This document shows positions 1-8,208 of a stretch of DNA of 40,862 bases, one piece after another. The DNA is from Candidatus Krumholzibacteriia bacterium (GTDB taxonomy: Bacteria > Krumholzibacteriota > Krumholzibacteriia > LZORAL124-64-63): positions 1-40,862 of the forward strand of contig JAGLCY010000096.1 of NCBI GenBank assembly GCA_023270185.1, in the 5' to 3' direction. The notes below the pieces were generated by a model that saw nothing but the letters and a program-made list of their open reading frames with translations, ran no database searches and was not told the DNA's origin. Each line of letters opens with the position of its first letter. Position 1 is the stretch's first letter. A program made the translations under genes and the position numbers.

Positions 1-6
1 TTCAAG

Positions 7-31
7 TCCTACCCGAGGAGCCAATTCTTAT
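7..31. repeat. 25-bp direct repeat, copy 1
   Basis: The 25 bases starting TCCTACCCGAGGAGCC recur exactly, in the same orientation, at 16118-16142. This copy covers the last codons and stop of the recombinase-like remnant, read on the minus strand. The two copies bracket about 16.1 kb. Confidence 0.8.
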
Positions 32-521
32 TTGATGGCCGTTCGGCGAGTATGTCGAACGGTTTTCTGTATGTGGCAGTTACGTTTACGCCGTCGAACA
101 CAAAGTTCGGGCCGACGCATTTGAGGATCTTGGCTTGTTTCTCTGGATTCGCGGCAAGGATCGACGCCTCCACCTGTCATGTCGACAGGGAAAGGAGGTG
201 CGGTACTTTGAACCGTCTCATACCAGCAATAGGCTTTATCCAAGCAGGCCTCGACACCCTCTCTCCAGAGCAGCTCGAAACGATCGATGCGGGCATGGAT
301 CTGTTCCCGCATTCCGTCGGTATGTTGCTGCAGATTCAGTCCGAATCCCACGCGGATGGACTGCTCAGCGATGACGAGGGAGATCTCATCCAATCCTGCT
401 TGAGATCCTGGAACTCGTCGCCGGCGGCAATGAGAATCGTCGTGGCTGAGGCTATCTCAGCCCTTTCGGTGTAGCGTCTAGAAACTAATGTCTCCCAATT
501 AACCTGGAAGAAGGGAGACAT
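10..521 (-). pseudogene. Decayed 3' end of a recombinase-like gene
   Basis: Three minus-strand frames join into one plausible protein tail. Frame one (from 521) gives ...DEFQDLKQDWM, frame two (from about 393) continues DEISLVIAEQSIRVGFG, and a third frame near 165 gives PEKQAKILKCVGPNFVFDG and then KPFDILAERPSNKNWLLG before a stop at 10-12. The closing part resembles C-terminal tails of large serine recombinases, where similar N-W-L endings occur; this is recognition by eye. At least two frameshifts are needed and no catalytic domain is present, so it is a remnant. The plus-strand ORF at 52-474 overlaps it and looks like a shadow. The last codons are duplicated near 16.1 kb. Confidence 0.4.
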
Positions 522-539
522 TAGTTTCTAGACGCTACA
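470..539. repeat. Perfect 27-bp inverted repeat with 16-nt spacer
   Basis: Arms at 470-496 and 513-539 are exact reverse complements (left arm begins TGTAGCGTCTAGAAAC). It lies just past the stop codon of the symporter fusion gene (553), where a terminator could act. However, the stem is far longer than usual and no T-run follows on either strand. It could be the end product of a deleted small element or a strong bidirectional hairpin. Confidence 0.85.
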
Positions 540-552
540 ATTAAATATGTTT

Positions 553-2715
553 TCATTCCACCCAATGGAGTACATCCTTAATCAAACTCCAACGAGACTC
601 TTGGATCTTTTTAGTCTCACCAAGAATCCAGTAATCGTAAAGCCTTCCAAATTCACCTGTTGCATCCATGACGTCAAGCCAAGTATTTACAACACAAAGA
701 AACTCAAGCTGGTTAGATGCTACTGGGTAACTCATTGGGATTTGAACCAGCGGCTCCAGTGGAACAACGCTGAAATCAGGATAAAGTAAGGTCCAAAATG
801 CTCCTGCTTCCGCAGACCAGATCCAACCATCCAAATCATCATGGCCACCACTTAGATAATCCAATGGAGAATCAATTGGAACTTTCGTTGCTCCAGAGAA
901 ATGATGTTCGAATAGTCGCTGCCTGGAAGAATGATGAATGATACCAATCTTGAAATTGTCGAAATCGCGAAGGTGCATTTGTCGTCCCATTTCCCCGCGT
1001 CGATGGTCCTCCACGATCACAGCCCCCGTTGCAACCATATAAGAATTTGAGAAGATAACAGAGCGAGGGGCTTGTGGAAGAACCATAGTTCCACCCATGA
1101 GAATATCGTAAGTTCCATCTCCTAGTTCCTTATGATATTTAGCTGAATCCGCTAGGACAAACTCTAATCTACAGTTGAGGCCAGCAGCCAGTCTACGGGC
1201 CAAATCCATATCCAGCCCTACCAAATCACCTCCTGAATTTATGAATGAATGAGGTAGATTATTGGAATAATACCCAACCCGCAGTGCTCCGTACCTCTCA
1301 ATTCGTTTTATGACCGGAAGGCGTTTACGTTCCAGATCCAAAGATGGTTTTTCATTCAGGACAATTGATGATTCAGTGCTTACTGCGGCATGCATCCCCA
1401 GAGCGAGATTGTCTTTTGTATAAGCCACGTTTAGAGTGTCATCGAAAAAAATATGGACACAAAAAAGCACAGTGGCCCAAATTCCCAAGGTTAGAGCAAG
1501 AAAGGAAAGAACTCGGACAAGACGAACCCTGAGTAGACCACGCATGACAGCAGCAGTCATTACTGCCACAAATAAAAGATGGACCGCACCAAGCGCATCG
1601 CCAACTCTTTCACAGTAAATTCCAGATAGGATAAAAAGCTGGAACATGTCAGCTGGTAACTTTTGCAGATCAAGCAGGAAGGGCATAGCAACAAGTGGAC
1701 TACCAAAAAAACTCAAACTACCTGCCAAGAGCAAAAGGGGGTATTGTACAAAAGCCATTGGCTCACCGCCAAACCAAGCAGCAAAAGGCAGAAACAATAA
1801 GGCCAACAATTTCCCTGCATGGGGAAATGGATAAATCAGCAAAATCACCATCCGGATAATATTCTTATCAGTAGGTCTTACTACTTCTTTGTTGCTGAAC
1901 ATTTGCCTTGTTTGTTCAATTAGCATCGGCAGAACAATAAAGACTTTTCCAGTTACAAAGGCCGTCATTAACGGAATTCTAACAGCACGAAAAACCTCTC
2001 CGTATTTGAATGGTGTTAAACCAACGATCAACCCTGGAAAAACTACAAATCCTATCAATCCAGCAGCAACTGAATATAGCAAAATATAGGCTTGCAATCG
2101 CTCGAATTCAACCAACTCAATCGTGCCAGCAGTGCTGGCAGCAATAGAAAAAATACCAAGGGGGGTGAGTTGCATCAGGAACCGGTTAACTCGCTCTAAA
2201 ACATCGGTCATAATTTCAAAAGCATCCACCAGACCTTCCCGGTTTTGCATGGTATTGATTGCTGCACCCAAAAAAACACAGAACAACACTACAGCCGGAA
2301 TGTGGTTGTTGGCCAAAGAGAAGAAGGGATTTGCGGGAATGAATAATTTGAGGAAATTCACATTTGCCACGGGTTCCAAAGTTGTAAAACTAAAGAAGGA
2401 TGCTGATTTAAGCGGAGGTAATGTAAATGGAAGAAGAACAATTGCCAACATGGCGATAAACCAGGAAAGGGTCAGAAATCCGATGACAGCCGAAACCAAG
2501 CGCCTGTTTTTTCCGTGAGGCATTCCCCCAATATTAGCAATTAAAGCCACTGAAATGTACGGCAAAACAGTCATCTGTAAAAGACCAATATATACTTCAC
2601 CAACTTTGGCCAAGAAGCCAACATGTTCCCCGAAAAACAAACCGCAAACAATTCCCCCCAACAACCCCAAAGCGGTTAATGAGGCTAAATCAAAACGCTT
2701 TGGAAATTTTTTCAA
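553..2715 (-). CDS. Dicarboxylate-symporter / solute-binding domain fusion
   Basis: A 720-residue protein. Residues 1 to about 425 are hydrophobic and match the Na+:dicarboxylate symporter (DAACS/SDF) family: the start LLGGIVCGLFFGEHVGF, the segment LTPLGIFSIAAS, and ERVGDALGAVH near the last core helix. From about residue 470 it reads as a periplasmic amino-acid-type binding protein (SBP_bac_3): LRVGYYSNNLPHSF, then GLDMDLARRLAAGL and YDILMGGT. It probably takes up a small anion or amino acid, with the binding domain in the periplasm. The family's serine-rich hairpin and NMDGT-like motif are replaced (FVTGKVFIVLP; YPFPHAGK), so ion coupling or substrate may differ. The start is TTG with AGGGAG eight bases upstream. 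The gene is AT-richer than the pump genes and lies 35 nt after the TetR gene. Confidence 0.85.
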   Translation of the reverse strand: MKKFPKRFDLASLTALGLLGGIVCGLFFGEHVGFLAKVGEVYIGLLQMTVLPYISVALIANIGGMPHGKNRRLVSAVIGFLTLSWFIAMLAIVLLPFTLPPLKSASFFSFTTLEPVANVNFLKLFIPANPFFSLANNHIPAVVLFCVFLGAAINTMQNREGLVDAFEIMTDVLERVNRFLMQLTPLGIFSIAASTAGTIELVEFERLQAYILLYSVAAGLIGFVVFPGLIVGLTPFKYGEVFRAVRIPLMTAFVTGKVFIVLPMLIEQTRQMFSNKEVVRPTDKNIIRMVILLIYPFPHAGKLLALLFLPFAAWFGGEPMAFVQYPLLLLAGSLSFFGSPLVAMPFLLDLQKLPADMFQLFILSGIYCERVGDALGAVHLLFVAVMTAAVMRGLLRVRLVRVLSFLALTLGIWATVLFCVHIFFDDTLNVAYTKDNLALGMHAAVSTESSIVLNEKPSLDLERKRLPVIKRIERYGALRVGYYSNNLPHSFINSGGDLVGLDMDLARRLAAGLNCRLEFVLADSAKYHKELGDGTYDILMGGTMVLPQAPRSVIFSNSYMVATGAVIVEDHRRGEMGRQMHLRDFDNFKIGIIHHSSRQRLFEHHFSGATKVPIDSPLDYLSGGHDDLDGWIWSAEAGAFWTLLYPDFSVVPLEPLVQIPMSYPVASNQLEFLCVVNTWLDVMDATGEFGRLYDYWILGETKKIQESRWSLIKDVLHWVE

Positions 2716-2750
2716 CTATCCAACTCCCTTCGAACTGAATGGCCCAATTG

Positions 2751-3356
2751 TTAGTGCATCAAAGGGTGCAAAACCATTGCTGAAACTTCCCGCGGAATGG
2801 AGGAAAAGTCGACAGGCTTCTCTTTTTTTTGGGCAGACTTGAAAATCAGGTTCCATACGGTTCCCCTGAGAACACTTTCCAGTGAGGCCACATTTAGCGG
2901 CGGTAGTTCTCCAAGGTTACAGGCCTTCTCCAGAAGGTCGATATCCTGGTTCCGATGCAGTTCGATTCGATCCCGAATCCACGGAGCACAATCTGTTTCG
3001 TACCGCATGTAGGCCTGAAGGGTTGCAACGTGGTGGCTCATGTACTCGCACAAGAGTTCCCATTCAATTCGAAAGCTCTGGAGAGGGGAATTCCTCGGGT
3101 TCGTTCGGGTGAAAGCACGAATCCCCTCATGGATATTGATGTGGCAGACAACCAATTCGTCCAAGACATTTTGTTTGTTGTGAAATTGGCTTAAAAGCCT
3201 TTTCATAGAGATACCTGATCTTTTGGCTACCATCCCCATGGTCATGCCCTCGTACCCAATTTCCGAAATAAGATCATTTGCTGAAGCAAGTATTCTCTCG
3301 CAGCACTCATCCCTGTTTTTGCACTCAAAGGTTCTAGGATCTTTGAACTTCTTCAC
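2751..3356 (-). CDS. TetR/AcrR family regulator
   Basis: An N-terminal TetR helix-turn-helix is clear: ILASANDLISEIGYEGMTMG followed by VAKRSGISMKRLLSQFHNK. It is followed by an unconserved helical ligand domain. The start is placed at GTG 3356, which has GAGG eight bases upstream and falls just after the stop of the crotonase-like gene. The ORF-track start (TTG 3389) would add eleven residues and overlap that gene. The regulator sits between the crotonase-like and symporter-fusion genes and probably controls this part of the operon. Its operator was not identified, and the ligand is unknown. Confidence 0.85.
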   Translation of the reverse strand: MKKFKDPRTFECKNRDECCERILASANDLISEIGYEGMTMGMVAKRSGISMKRLLSQFHNKQNVLDELVVCHINIHEGIRAFTRTNPRNSPLQSFRIEWELLCEYMSHHVATLQAYMRYETDCAPWIRDRIELHRNQDIDLLEKACNLGELPPLNVASLESVLRGTVWNLIFKSAQKKEKPVDFSSIPREVSAMVLHPLMH

Positions 3357-3360
3357 GGGA

Positions 3361-4179
3361 TCAACCTCTTGTGTGGTGCTTGCTGGCAATCAAGCATTCG
3401 GAGGTCATATCTTCATACTCAAGAAAATTCATCAGATCCGGGGCATAGGTGTTAATGACGGCTTTAACTCCCTCAACCGCCCATCGCGGCATCGCCGCAA
3501 GTTCATTGGCAATTTTGATACATTCGTCCTGAAATTTATCCTCGGGAAAACGGCCATCGAGTAAACCGAGCCGGAATAGATCACTTGCTGACGTCGGCTT
3601 CTTAGAAAAAAGCAGGTCCCTGGCTTTCATATGGCCAACAAATCTGGGTAGAGTGAAACCCAGACCGCCACCTGGGATGATCCCTAGCTTTAAATGAGAG
3701 GGCTGGAATGTCATCTCATCTGTTCCGAAGCGGTAGTCTGCTACGAGACTGGCACCAAAAAACGGTGGCGCAACATCGCCCTCAAACCCGACAATAACCA
3801 GTTTCCTGAAGCTCAGTATTTTACAGATAAATTGATTGAATGTATTTTTCAGCCTATCAAACTGGAGGGGGTTGCCACTGTAGGGTGCCGATTGAATGTG
3901 ACGATCCGCGCCGCTTGCTTTTGCTGCGATCGCATTTCTAATGAAGCGCATGTAGTTTTCGTCATCCAAAACACCTGGAGAGTTCAAGATAAGAAGGACC
4001 TTAACTTCAGGGGAGGCATTCAGCGAGTGCATGCTGGACAGGAGCGTTTCTTTTGCGGACAGACTGGTTCCCAACTCATATATGTCACCCGAAAAACGAA
4101 TGACAGCAATCGGTCCTCGTACATCCAGAGAATAGCAAGACGATCTGCATTCAGTCGGGAAATTCACAACAAACCCCAT
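3361..4179 (-). CDS. Crotonase-fold (enoyl-CoA hydratase/isomerase-like) protein
   Basis: A 272-residue protein with the crotonase core: FRKLVIVGFEGDVAPPFFGA, then ADYRFGTDEMTFQPSHLKLG and IIPGGGLGFTLPRFVG, then ARDLLF and a helical C-terminus. The oxyanion-hole region (APPFFGASL) is altered. The usual glutamates of enoyl-CoA hydratases, after the first glycine-rich loop and in the P-E-x-x-L-G segment (here PSHLKLG), are not seen. It may therefore be a different crotonase-type enzyme or a non-catalytic binder. It overlaps the SpoIIAA-like gene upstream by 29 nt. The exact start is uncertain because no strong ribosome-binding site precedes 4179. Confidence 0.75.
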   Translation of the reverse strand: MGFVVNFPTECRSSCYSLDVRGPIAVIRFSGDIYELGTSLSAKETLLSSMHSLNASPEVKVLLILNSPGVLDDENYMRFIRNAIAAKASGADRHIQSAPYSGNPLQFDRLKNTFNQFICKILSFRKLVIVGFEGDVAPPFFGASLVADYRFGTDEMTFQPSHLKLGIIPGGGLGFTLPRFVGHMKARDLLFSKKPTSASDLFRLGLLDGRFPEDKFQDECIKIANELAAMPRWAVEGVKAVINTYAPDLMNFLEYEDMTSECLIASKHHTRG

Positions 4180-4618
4180 TTGTTTTTATGTGCAACAGCC
4201 ATTCAAGACCTTCAGCGACTGTCCGGAACACCGACACATCAACATCCCAACGTCCGTCAACGTACATCGACAACATTCTACCCAGCCCAAATTCAAGATC
4301 TCTCCCAGCTACAATCGCGCAGCGCCCCATGCCTAACAATTCTCTCCTGTCCGAACACATTTGCGCGATAGTTCGAATATCATCCGCCGTCAACGGGTCT
4401 GCCAAAAGCTCAGTGTGATCGTACATCCACGACATTCCAGGATTCCATTCAGCATGAACCAGCATAGCACCAAGAAGGTCTTCGAATTGTGCGGTAACGG
4501 CTTCGCCAAAAGTTGTCCCCACAAAGTACCCGTCTTTGTATTCGATCCGAAACTCCACGCCCACTCCTTTATCACTTACAGTGAAGGCACGAAAGAATTT
4601 GTATTCACAAATTCTCAT
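4151..4618 (-). CDS. SpoIIAA-like (STAS-related) small protein
   Basis: A 155-residue soluble protein. The pattern IEYKDGYFVGTTFGEAVTAQ, HAEWNPGMSWMYDHTELL, LTADDIRTIAQ and CAIVAGRDLEFGLGRM resembles the SpoIIAA-like/STAS-type family of about 120-140 residues, whose members are mostly of unknown role. No signal peptide or membrane segment is present. It starts 14 nt inside the end of the YejM-like gene and overlaps the crotonase-like gene, so translation is probably coupled. The first 15-20 residues extend beyond the conserved part, so a later start (GTG near DKGVGVEF) is possible. The function is unknown. Confidence 0.65.
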   Translation of the reverse strand: MRICEYKFFRAFTVSDKGVGVEFRIEYKDGYFVGTTFGEAVTAQFEDLLGAMLVHAEWNPGMSWMYDHTELLADPLTADDIRTIAQMCSDRRELLGMGRCAIVAGRDLEFGLGRMLSMYVDGRWDVDVSVFRTVAEGLEWLLHIKTNGVCCEFPD

Positions 4619-6827
4619 TCGCGCACAATATGGCTCTGTCGACTTGCGGTTCCACCACTACTACATCAACGAATTGTCGATCTAACAAGCAATCCTTCAC
4701 TTGGTGCGGGGACCATGCTTGACTCCGGACCATTTCCTCAAAACAGGGAGCCGAATTGTACATTTCCAGCAGAATAATATTGAGTAGGGCTACCGAACTG
4801 CGGGAGCCACGATCCGTACGAATGTTGGTCAGCGTATACGGTAGACCGGTACTGAACATTTTGAGACTATCAATGTAGGACACAGGAAACATTTTTTGGG
4901 TTGGTTGGACACTAGTCGGGAAAAAACGTGACAACTCCTGTGTAATCTGTTGCAGCAGATTTGCTTGCAGCTCACCCCCGGGCTTGGTGATATCATTTAG
5001 TTTGTAACGCTTTTGACCAAAAGGCAGGGAAACAAGAACCTCATCCCCAAATATAAAAGCATAATTATAATAGCTGGCCAGAACCAATGGCCGCAACGCT
5101 GGCACAGCACCCTCCAGATCCACACCGTCACTGTAGTCACCCACCGGATTGGTAACGCCAAAGTATCCGCTCAACAAGGTCGGAACGATATCCACGTGGG
5201 AAGTCCGCGACGTTATAAGGCGCGGTTCACGCCCCGGTAGGTGGATGATCATTGGTACTTGCGTTTGCCAGCGGGTGAAATTGCTGCCGTGGCCCCAGTA
5301 GTTGGCGCCATCGTCGTTGAATTCCTCAGCATGATCACTGGTTATGATCACAATAGTATTGTCCATCAGCATGGTATCGTCGAGACGGTCGATTATCTGC
5401 CCAACCAGGTCATCATCGGAATAGACGGCGTTCCGGTAGTCGTTCATGAACGCCTGGATATCGTTCGACCCGGTCACTACGCGACTGGTCAACTCCTTGC
5501 TGGGTTGGAATTTCTTGTGTTCCTCGTCAGAGAAATAGCTGAAATGCGAAGCCTTGTAGAACCCGAACAGGAAGAAGGGTCGCATACTGTCCCGGTGGCA
5601 GTCCAAAAAATCCAGCATCTGGTTGGTCATGTCTTTGTCCCAAGCATCAGCTGTCTTTCCTGCAAAATCTTCAATAACCGGGATGTCCCTGAAGATCGTG
5701 TCCTGGATCTTGTGTCGCCTGAAGTTCGACTTTGCGTAGACTCCAATGTCGTAGTTCTCGTCGTGCATCACGTCCAGCAGTGGTGGATTGTCCGCCAGGC
5801 TGGCGCGGGCCTTGAGTGCGTCCCAGTAGGTTGGATGAATACCAAAGAGCAGTCCGGCGATGCCGGCGACGGTCGAATTGCCGGAACTGAAGTGATCCCG
5901 ACAAACCGTGCTCCGGCGCCCGAAGTCGGCGATGCGCGGACTGACCTGATCGTTCATCGTGTCTGCGCGCCAACTCTCCAAGAGTATCATGACAACATTC
6001 GGAGGCTGGTTGACCCCGACCGTATCGCGGCAAATCGGGGCTAGCGGGAAACGCAACAGACCTGCTGGACCGGCCCCGCATGCAGGGGCGGCGATTGCCT
6101 TACCCACCCCAAAACGATTGCCGTACCGGACCGCGTACGAGTGCGAATGTAGGGGCATATAGGCAGGCAACAGAGGCGTGGTACGGGTGAACCGATAATC
6201 ACCTTTCTCGTAAGCGACGACATGCACCAATTGGCTACTCACCAACCCAAGTAATGCCAGAACAGGAAAGACCAACCACAGCAACCGGGCTCGACGCCAC
6301 CGAAACGCAATGACGCTCAGTTTCCATTCCGCGAGCAGGATCAAGGCAAACAGGAAACCTGCCGCCAACACGTAAACTCTGGGAAGCCCCAAGCCGTGGA
6401 AATCCTGGACCAGGAAGCTGAACCAAAAAATATTGACGTGGAACTTGTAGATCGAGAAAACAACACTATCAACCAACAGGAAAAAAATATAGCCGGACAG
6501 AAATACAACACATGTCCAGCGCGCCAAATATTTCTTAAAAGGCAGCACCATTGTAAACACGGAGAGGCCGAGTAGGATTGGGAACATATACCAGCCGACA
6601 ATAACCCCGGCGTGGTACAAAAGAGACGGGATTCCGGTGTCGGCTCCTTGCAAGTTTCGCATGAGAACCAGTGCAACCAGCGGCAGATTGAGCGCAGTCA
6701 GGGCCGCCACGGTCTGCAGACTATCGCTCACTGGGAGCCAAGCCCAAAGGACTTGGCCCCCAAACCGTCTCCGGCCGATCCTCAATGCCTTAATTGGCGA
6801 CACTAGATCCACCGCCCAAGACAGCAT
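4605..6827 (-). CDS. YejM/PbgA-like membrane protein with sulfatase-fold domain
   Basis: An inner-membrane protein with about five N-terminal hydrophobic segments (DUF3413-like, to about residue 230), then a large periplasmic alkaline-phosphatase/sulfatase-fold domain. Landmarks are PPNVVMILLESWRADTMND, the segment FSSGNSTVAGIAGLLFGIHP, TIVIITSDHAEEFND and SNFTRWQTQVPMIIHLPGRE. This order matches E. coli YejM (PbgA), an essential sensor or transporter affecting LPS and cardiolipin balance. A similar lipid-envelope role is inference. The start is uncertain: the track start (6890) lies 101 nt inside the outer-membrane-factor gene, and ATG 6827 is used here. Several GTG/TTG codons nearer the first membrane segment are alternatives. 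It lies directly after the efflux genes. Confidence 0.8.
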   Translation of the reverse strand: MLSWAVDLVSPIKALRIGRRRFGGQVLWAWLPVSDSLQTVAALTALNLPLVALVLMRNLQGADTGIPSLLYHAGVIVGWYMFPILLGLSVFTMVLPFKKYLARWTCVVFLSGYIFFLLVDSVVFSIYKFHVNIFWFSFLVQDFHGLGLPRVYVLAAGFLFALILLAEWKLSVIAFRWRRARLLWLVFPVLALLGLVSSQLVHVVAYEKGDYRFTRTTPLLPAYMPLHSHSYAVRYGNRFGVGKAIAAPACGAGPAGLLRFPLAPICRDTVGVNQPPNVVMILLESWRADTMNDQVSPRIADFGRRSTVCRDHFSSGNSTVAGIAGLLFGIHPTYWDALKARASLADNPPLLDVMHDENYDIGVYAKSNFRRHKIQDTIFRDIPVIEDFAGKTADAWDKDMTNQMLDFLDCHRDSMRPFFLFGFYKASHFSYFSDEEHKKFQPSKELTSRVVTGSNDIQAFMNDYRNAVYSDDDLVGQIIDRLDDTMLMDNTIVIITSDHAEEFNDDGANYWGHGSNFTRWQTQVPMIIHLPGREPRLITSRTSHVDIVPTLLSGYFGVTNPVGDYSDGVDLEGAVPALRPLVLASYYNYAFIFGDEVLVSLPFGQKRYKLNDITKPGGELQANLLQQITQELSRFFPTSVQPTQKMFPVSYIDSLKMFSTGLPYTLTNIRTDRGSRSSVALLNIILLEMYNSAPCFEEMVRSQAWSPHQVKDCLLDRQFVDVVVVEPQVDRAILCANENL

Positions 6828-8208
6828 AGAGTTGCACTTGGTTGGCGATTTTAGCCATCCGCAATCCGACCAATACCTGCTGAGACCCATAGAGAGACCG
6901 TTGCGCTACCGACACACTCAAGAAGTCATCGATTCCTTTGTTGTAGCGAGCTACCGCCAGGTCGTAGGTCTCTTCCGTGGCAGTAACCAGCGACTCCTGG
7001 GCTGCGACTTGTTGGTCGATGGTACCCTTGACTGCAAGCGCATCCGCCACTTCCCTGAAAGCACTCTGGATTGCTTTCTGGTACTGGGTCAGGACGATTT
7101 GCTGGTCGACCTGGCTGACTCGAAGCGCGGCATGGGTGCGGGGATCAAAAATAGGCATGCCAATTCGCGGAGCGAACGTCCAAGTGTCTGAACCGGAGCC
7201 AAAGAGGCCCGACAAAGAGGAACTCGCCGTTCCCACCAGGGCGGTAAGAGAAATCCTCGGAAAAAAGGCGGCCCGGGCCACCCCGATATAAGCATTGGCT
7301 GCCCTCAACTGATGCTCAGCCGCCATGATATCCGGTCGGCCCAGCAGGACCAGTGAAGAGAGGCCAGGATCAATCTCCTGGGGCAAGGTGACGCTGCTCA
7401 GGTTTTTAGGCAACAACTCGGCAGGTACTTGTGTACCTGCCAGGAGATTCAGTGCATTCTCATCCTGAGCAGCCAGTTGGGTATAAACAGCCACATTCCG
7501 TTGTGCAAGGTTCACCTGGGTTTGGACTCGCCGAAGATCCAACATTGTCGCCAACCCCGCATCGTACTGCTTTTCGATGAGATTATAGAACGCCTGCTGG
7601 GATTCCAAGGTCGCCTGTGCCAACTGGAGCTGTTCGCGGGAAGCAGCCAGGGCCATATAGGACTGACCAACAGCGGCCACAAGCGATAGTTGGGCCCCAC
7701 GCCGGCCCGCTTCGCTCGCTAGATACTGTTCCCACGCTTGGTTCTTTTCACTCCGAACGCGGCCAAAAAGATCTAGCTCCCATGACGCGATCCCAACATC
7801 GATGCTGTACTCTTCGACCGTCATGTTCGAACCGGTGAAGGAGAGGTCTGCGGGTGTCCTGTGCCTGGTCCCCGCACCCACGGCATAGACTGAAGGATAA
7901 AGATTGGCTCGCTTTATTTTGTAGAAAGCCTGCACCCTTTCGACGTTCAGAGCGGCGAGACGCAAGTCCAGATTGTTTGCCAGCGCCAGTTCAAGAACTT
8001 CTTGCAGGCTGTTGTCCTGGAAAAATTCCATGGGGGTCATTTCCGGCGCTGATGTCATTTCCAAGACAGCCAGGCTATCCGGGTAGGCCGCCCCCTCAGG
8101 CCACTCCGGAGGAACAGACGCCTCGGGCCGGATATACTGGGGAGCCATGGTGCAGCCCGCGCTGAAAACAATCAGCACCAACACGAGGGAACAGCTTAGT
8201 CCTTTCAT
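6790..8208 (-). CDS. Outer-membrane efflux factor (NodT/OprM type lipoprotein)
   Basis: A 472-residue TolC-family channel. It begins with a lipoprotein signal ending in the lipobox FSAGC, then has the duplicated helical-hairpin/beta organisation typical of OprM-type factors. Family landmarks include WELDLFGRVRSEKNQAWEQY, the segment GRPDIMAAEHQLRAANAYIG and FFPRISLTALVG. It would form the outer-membrane exit duct for the adjacent RND pump. Its ATG overlaps the pump gene's TGA stop by 4 nt, so it is translationally coupled. Confidence 0.95.
   Translation of the reverse strand: MKGLSCSLVLVLIVFSAGCTMAPQYIRPEASVPPEWPEGAAYPDSLAVLEMTSAPEMTPMEFFQDNSLQEVLELALANNLDLRLAALNVERVQAFYKIKRANLYPSVYAVGAGTRHRTPADLSFTGSNMTVEEYSIDVGIASWELDLFGRVRSEKNQAWEQYLASEAGRRGAQLSLVAAVGQSYMALAASREQLQLAQATLESQQAFYNLIEKQYDAGLATMLDLRRVQTQVNLAQRNVAVYTQLAAQDENALNLLAGTQVPAELLPKNLSSVTLPQEIDPGLSSLVLLGRPDIMAAEHQLRAANAYIGVARAAFFPRISLTALVGTASSSLSGLFGSGSDTWTFAPRIGMPIFDPRTHAALRVSQVDQQIVLTQYQKAIQSAFREVADALAVKGTIDQQVAAQESLVTATEETYDLAVARYNKGIDDFLSVSVAQRSLYGSQQVLVGLRMAKIANQVQLYAVLGGGSSVAN

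Noticed and set aside
52-474. 140-codon plus-strand ORF at the left edge
   Set aside because: The opposite strand gives family-like recombinase tail sequence across three frames, and the plus-strand protein shows no recognisable domain or ribosome-binding site.
5241-6044. 267-codon plus-strand ORF inside the YejM-like gene
   Set aside because: It lies antisense to a well-supported gene and is valine-rich shadow sequence.
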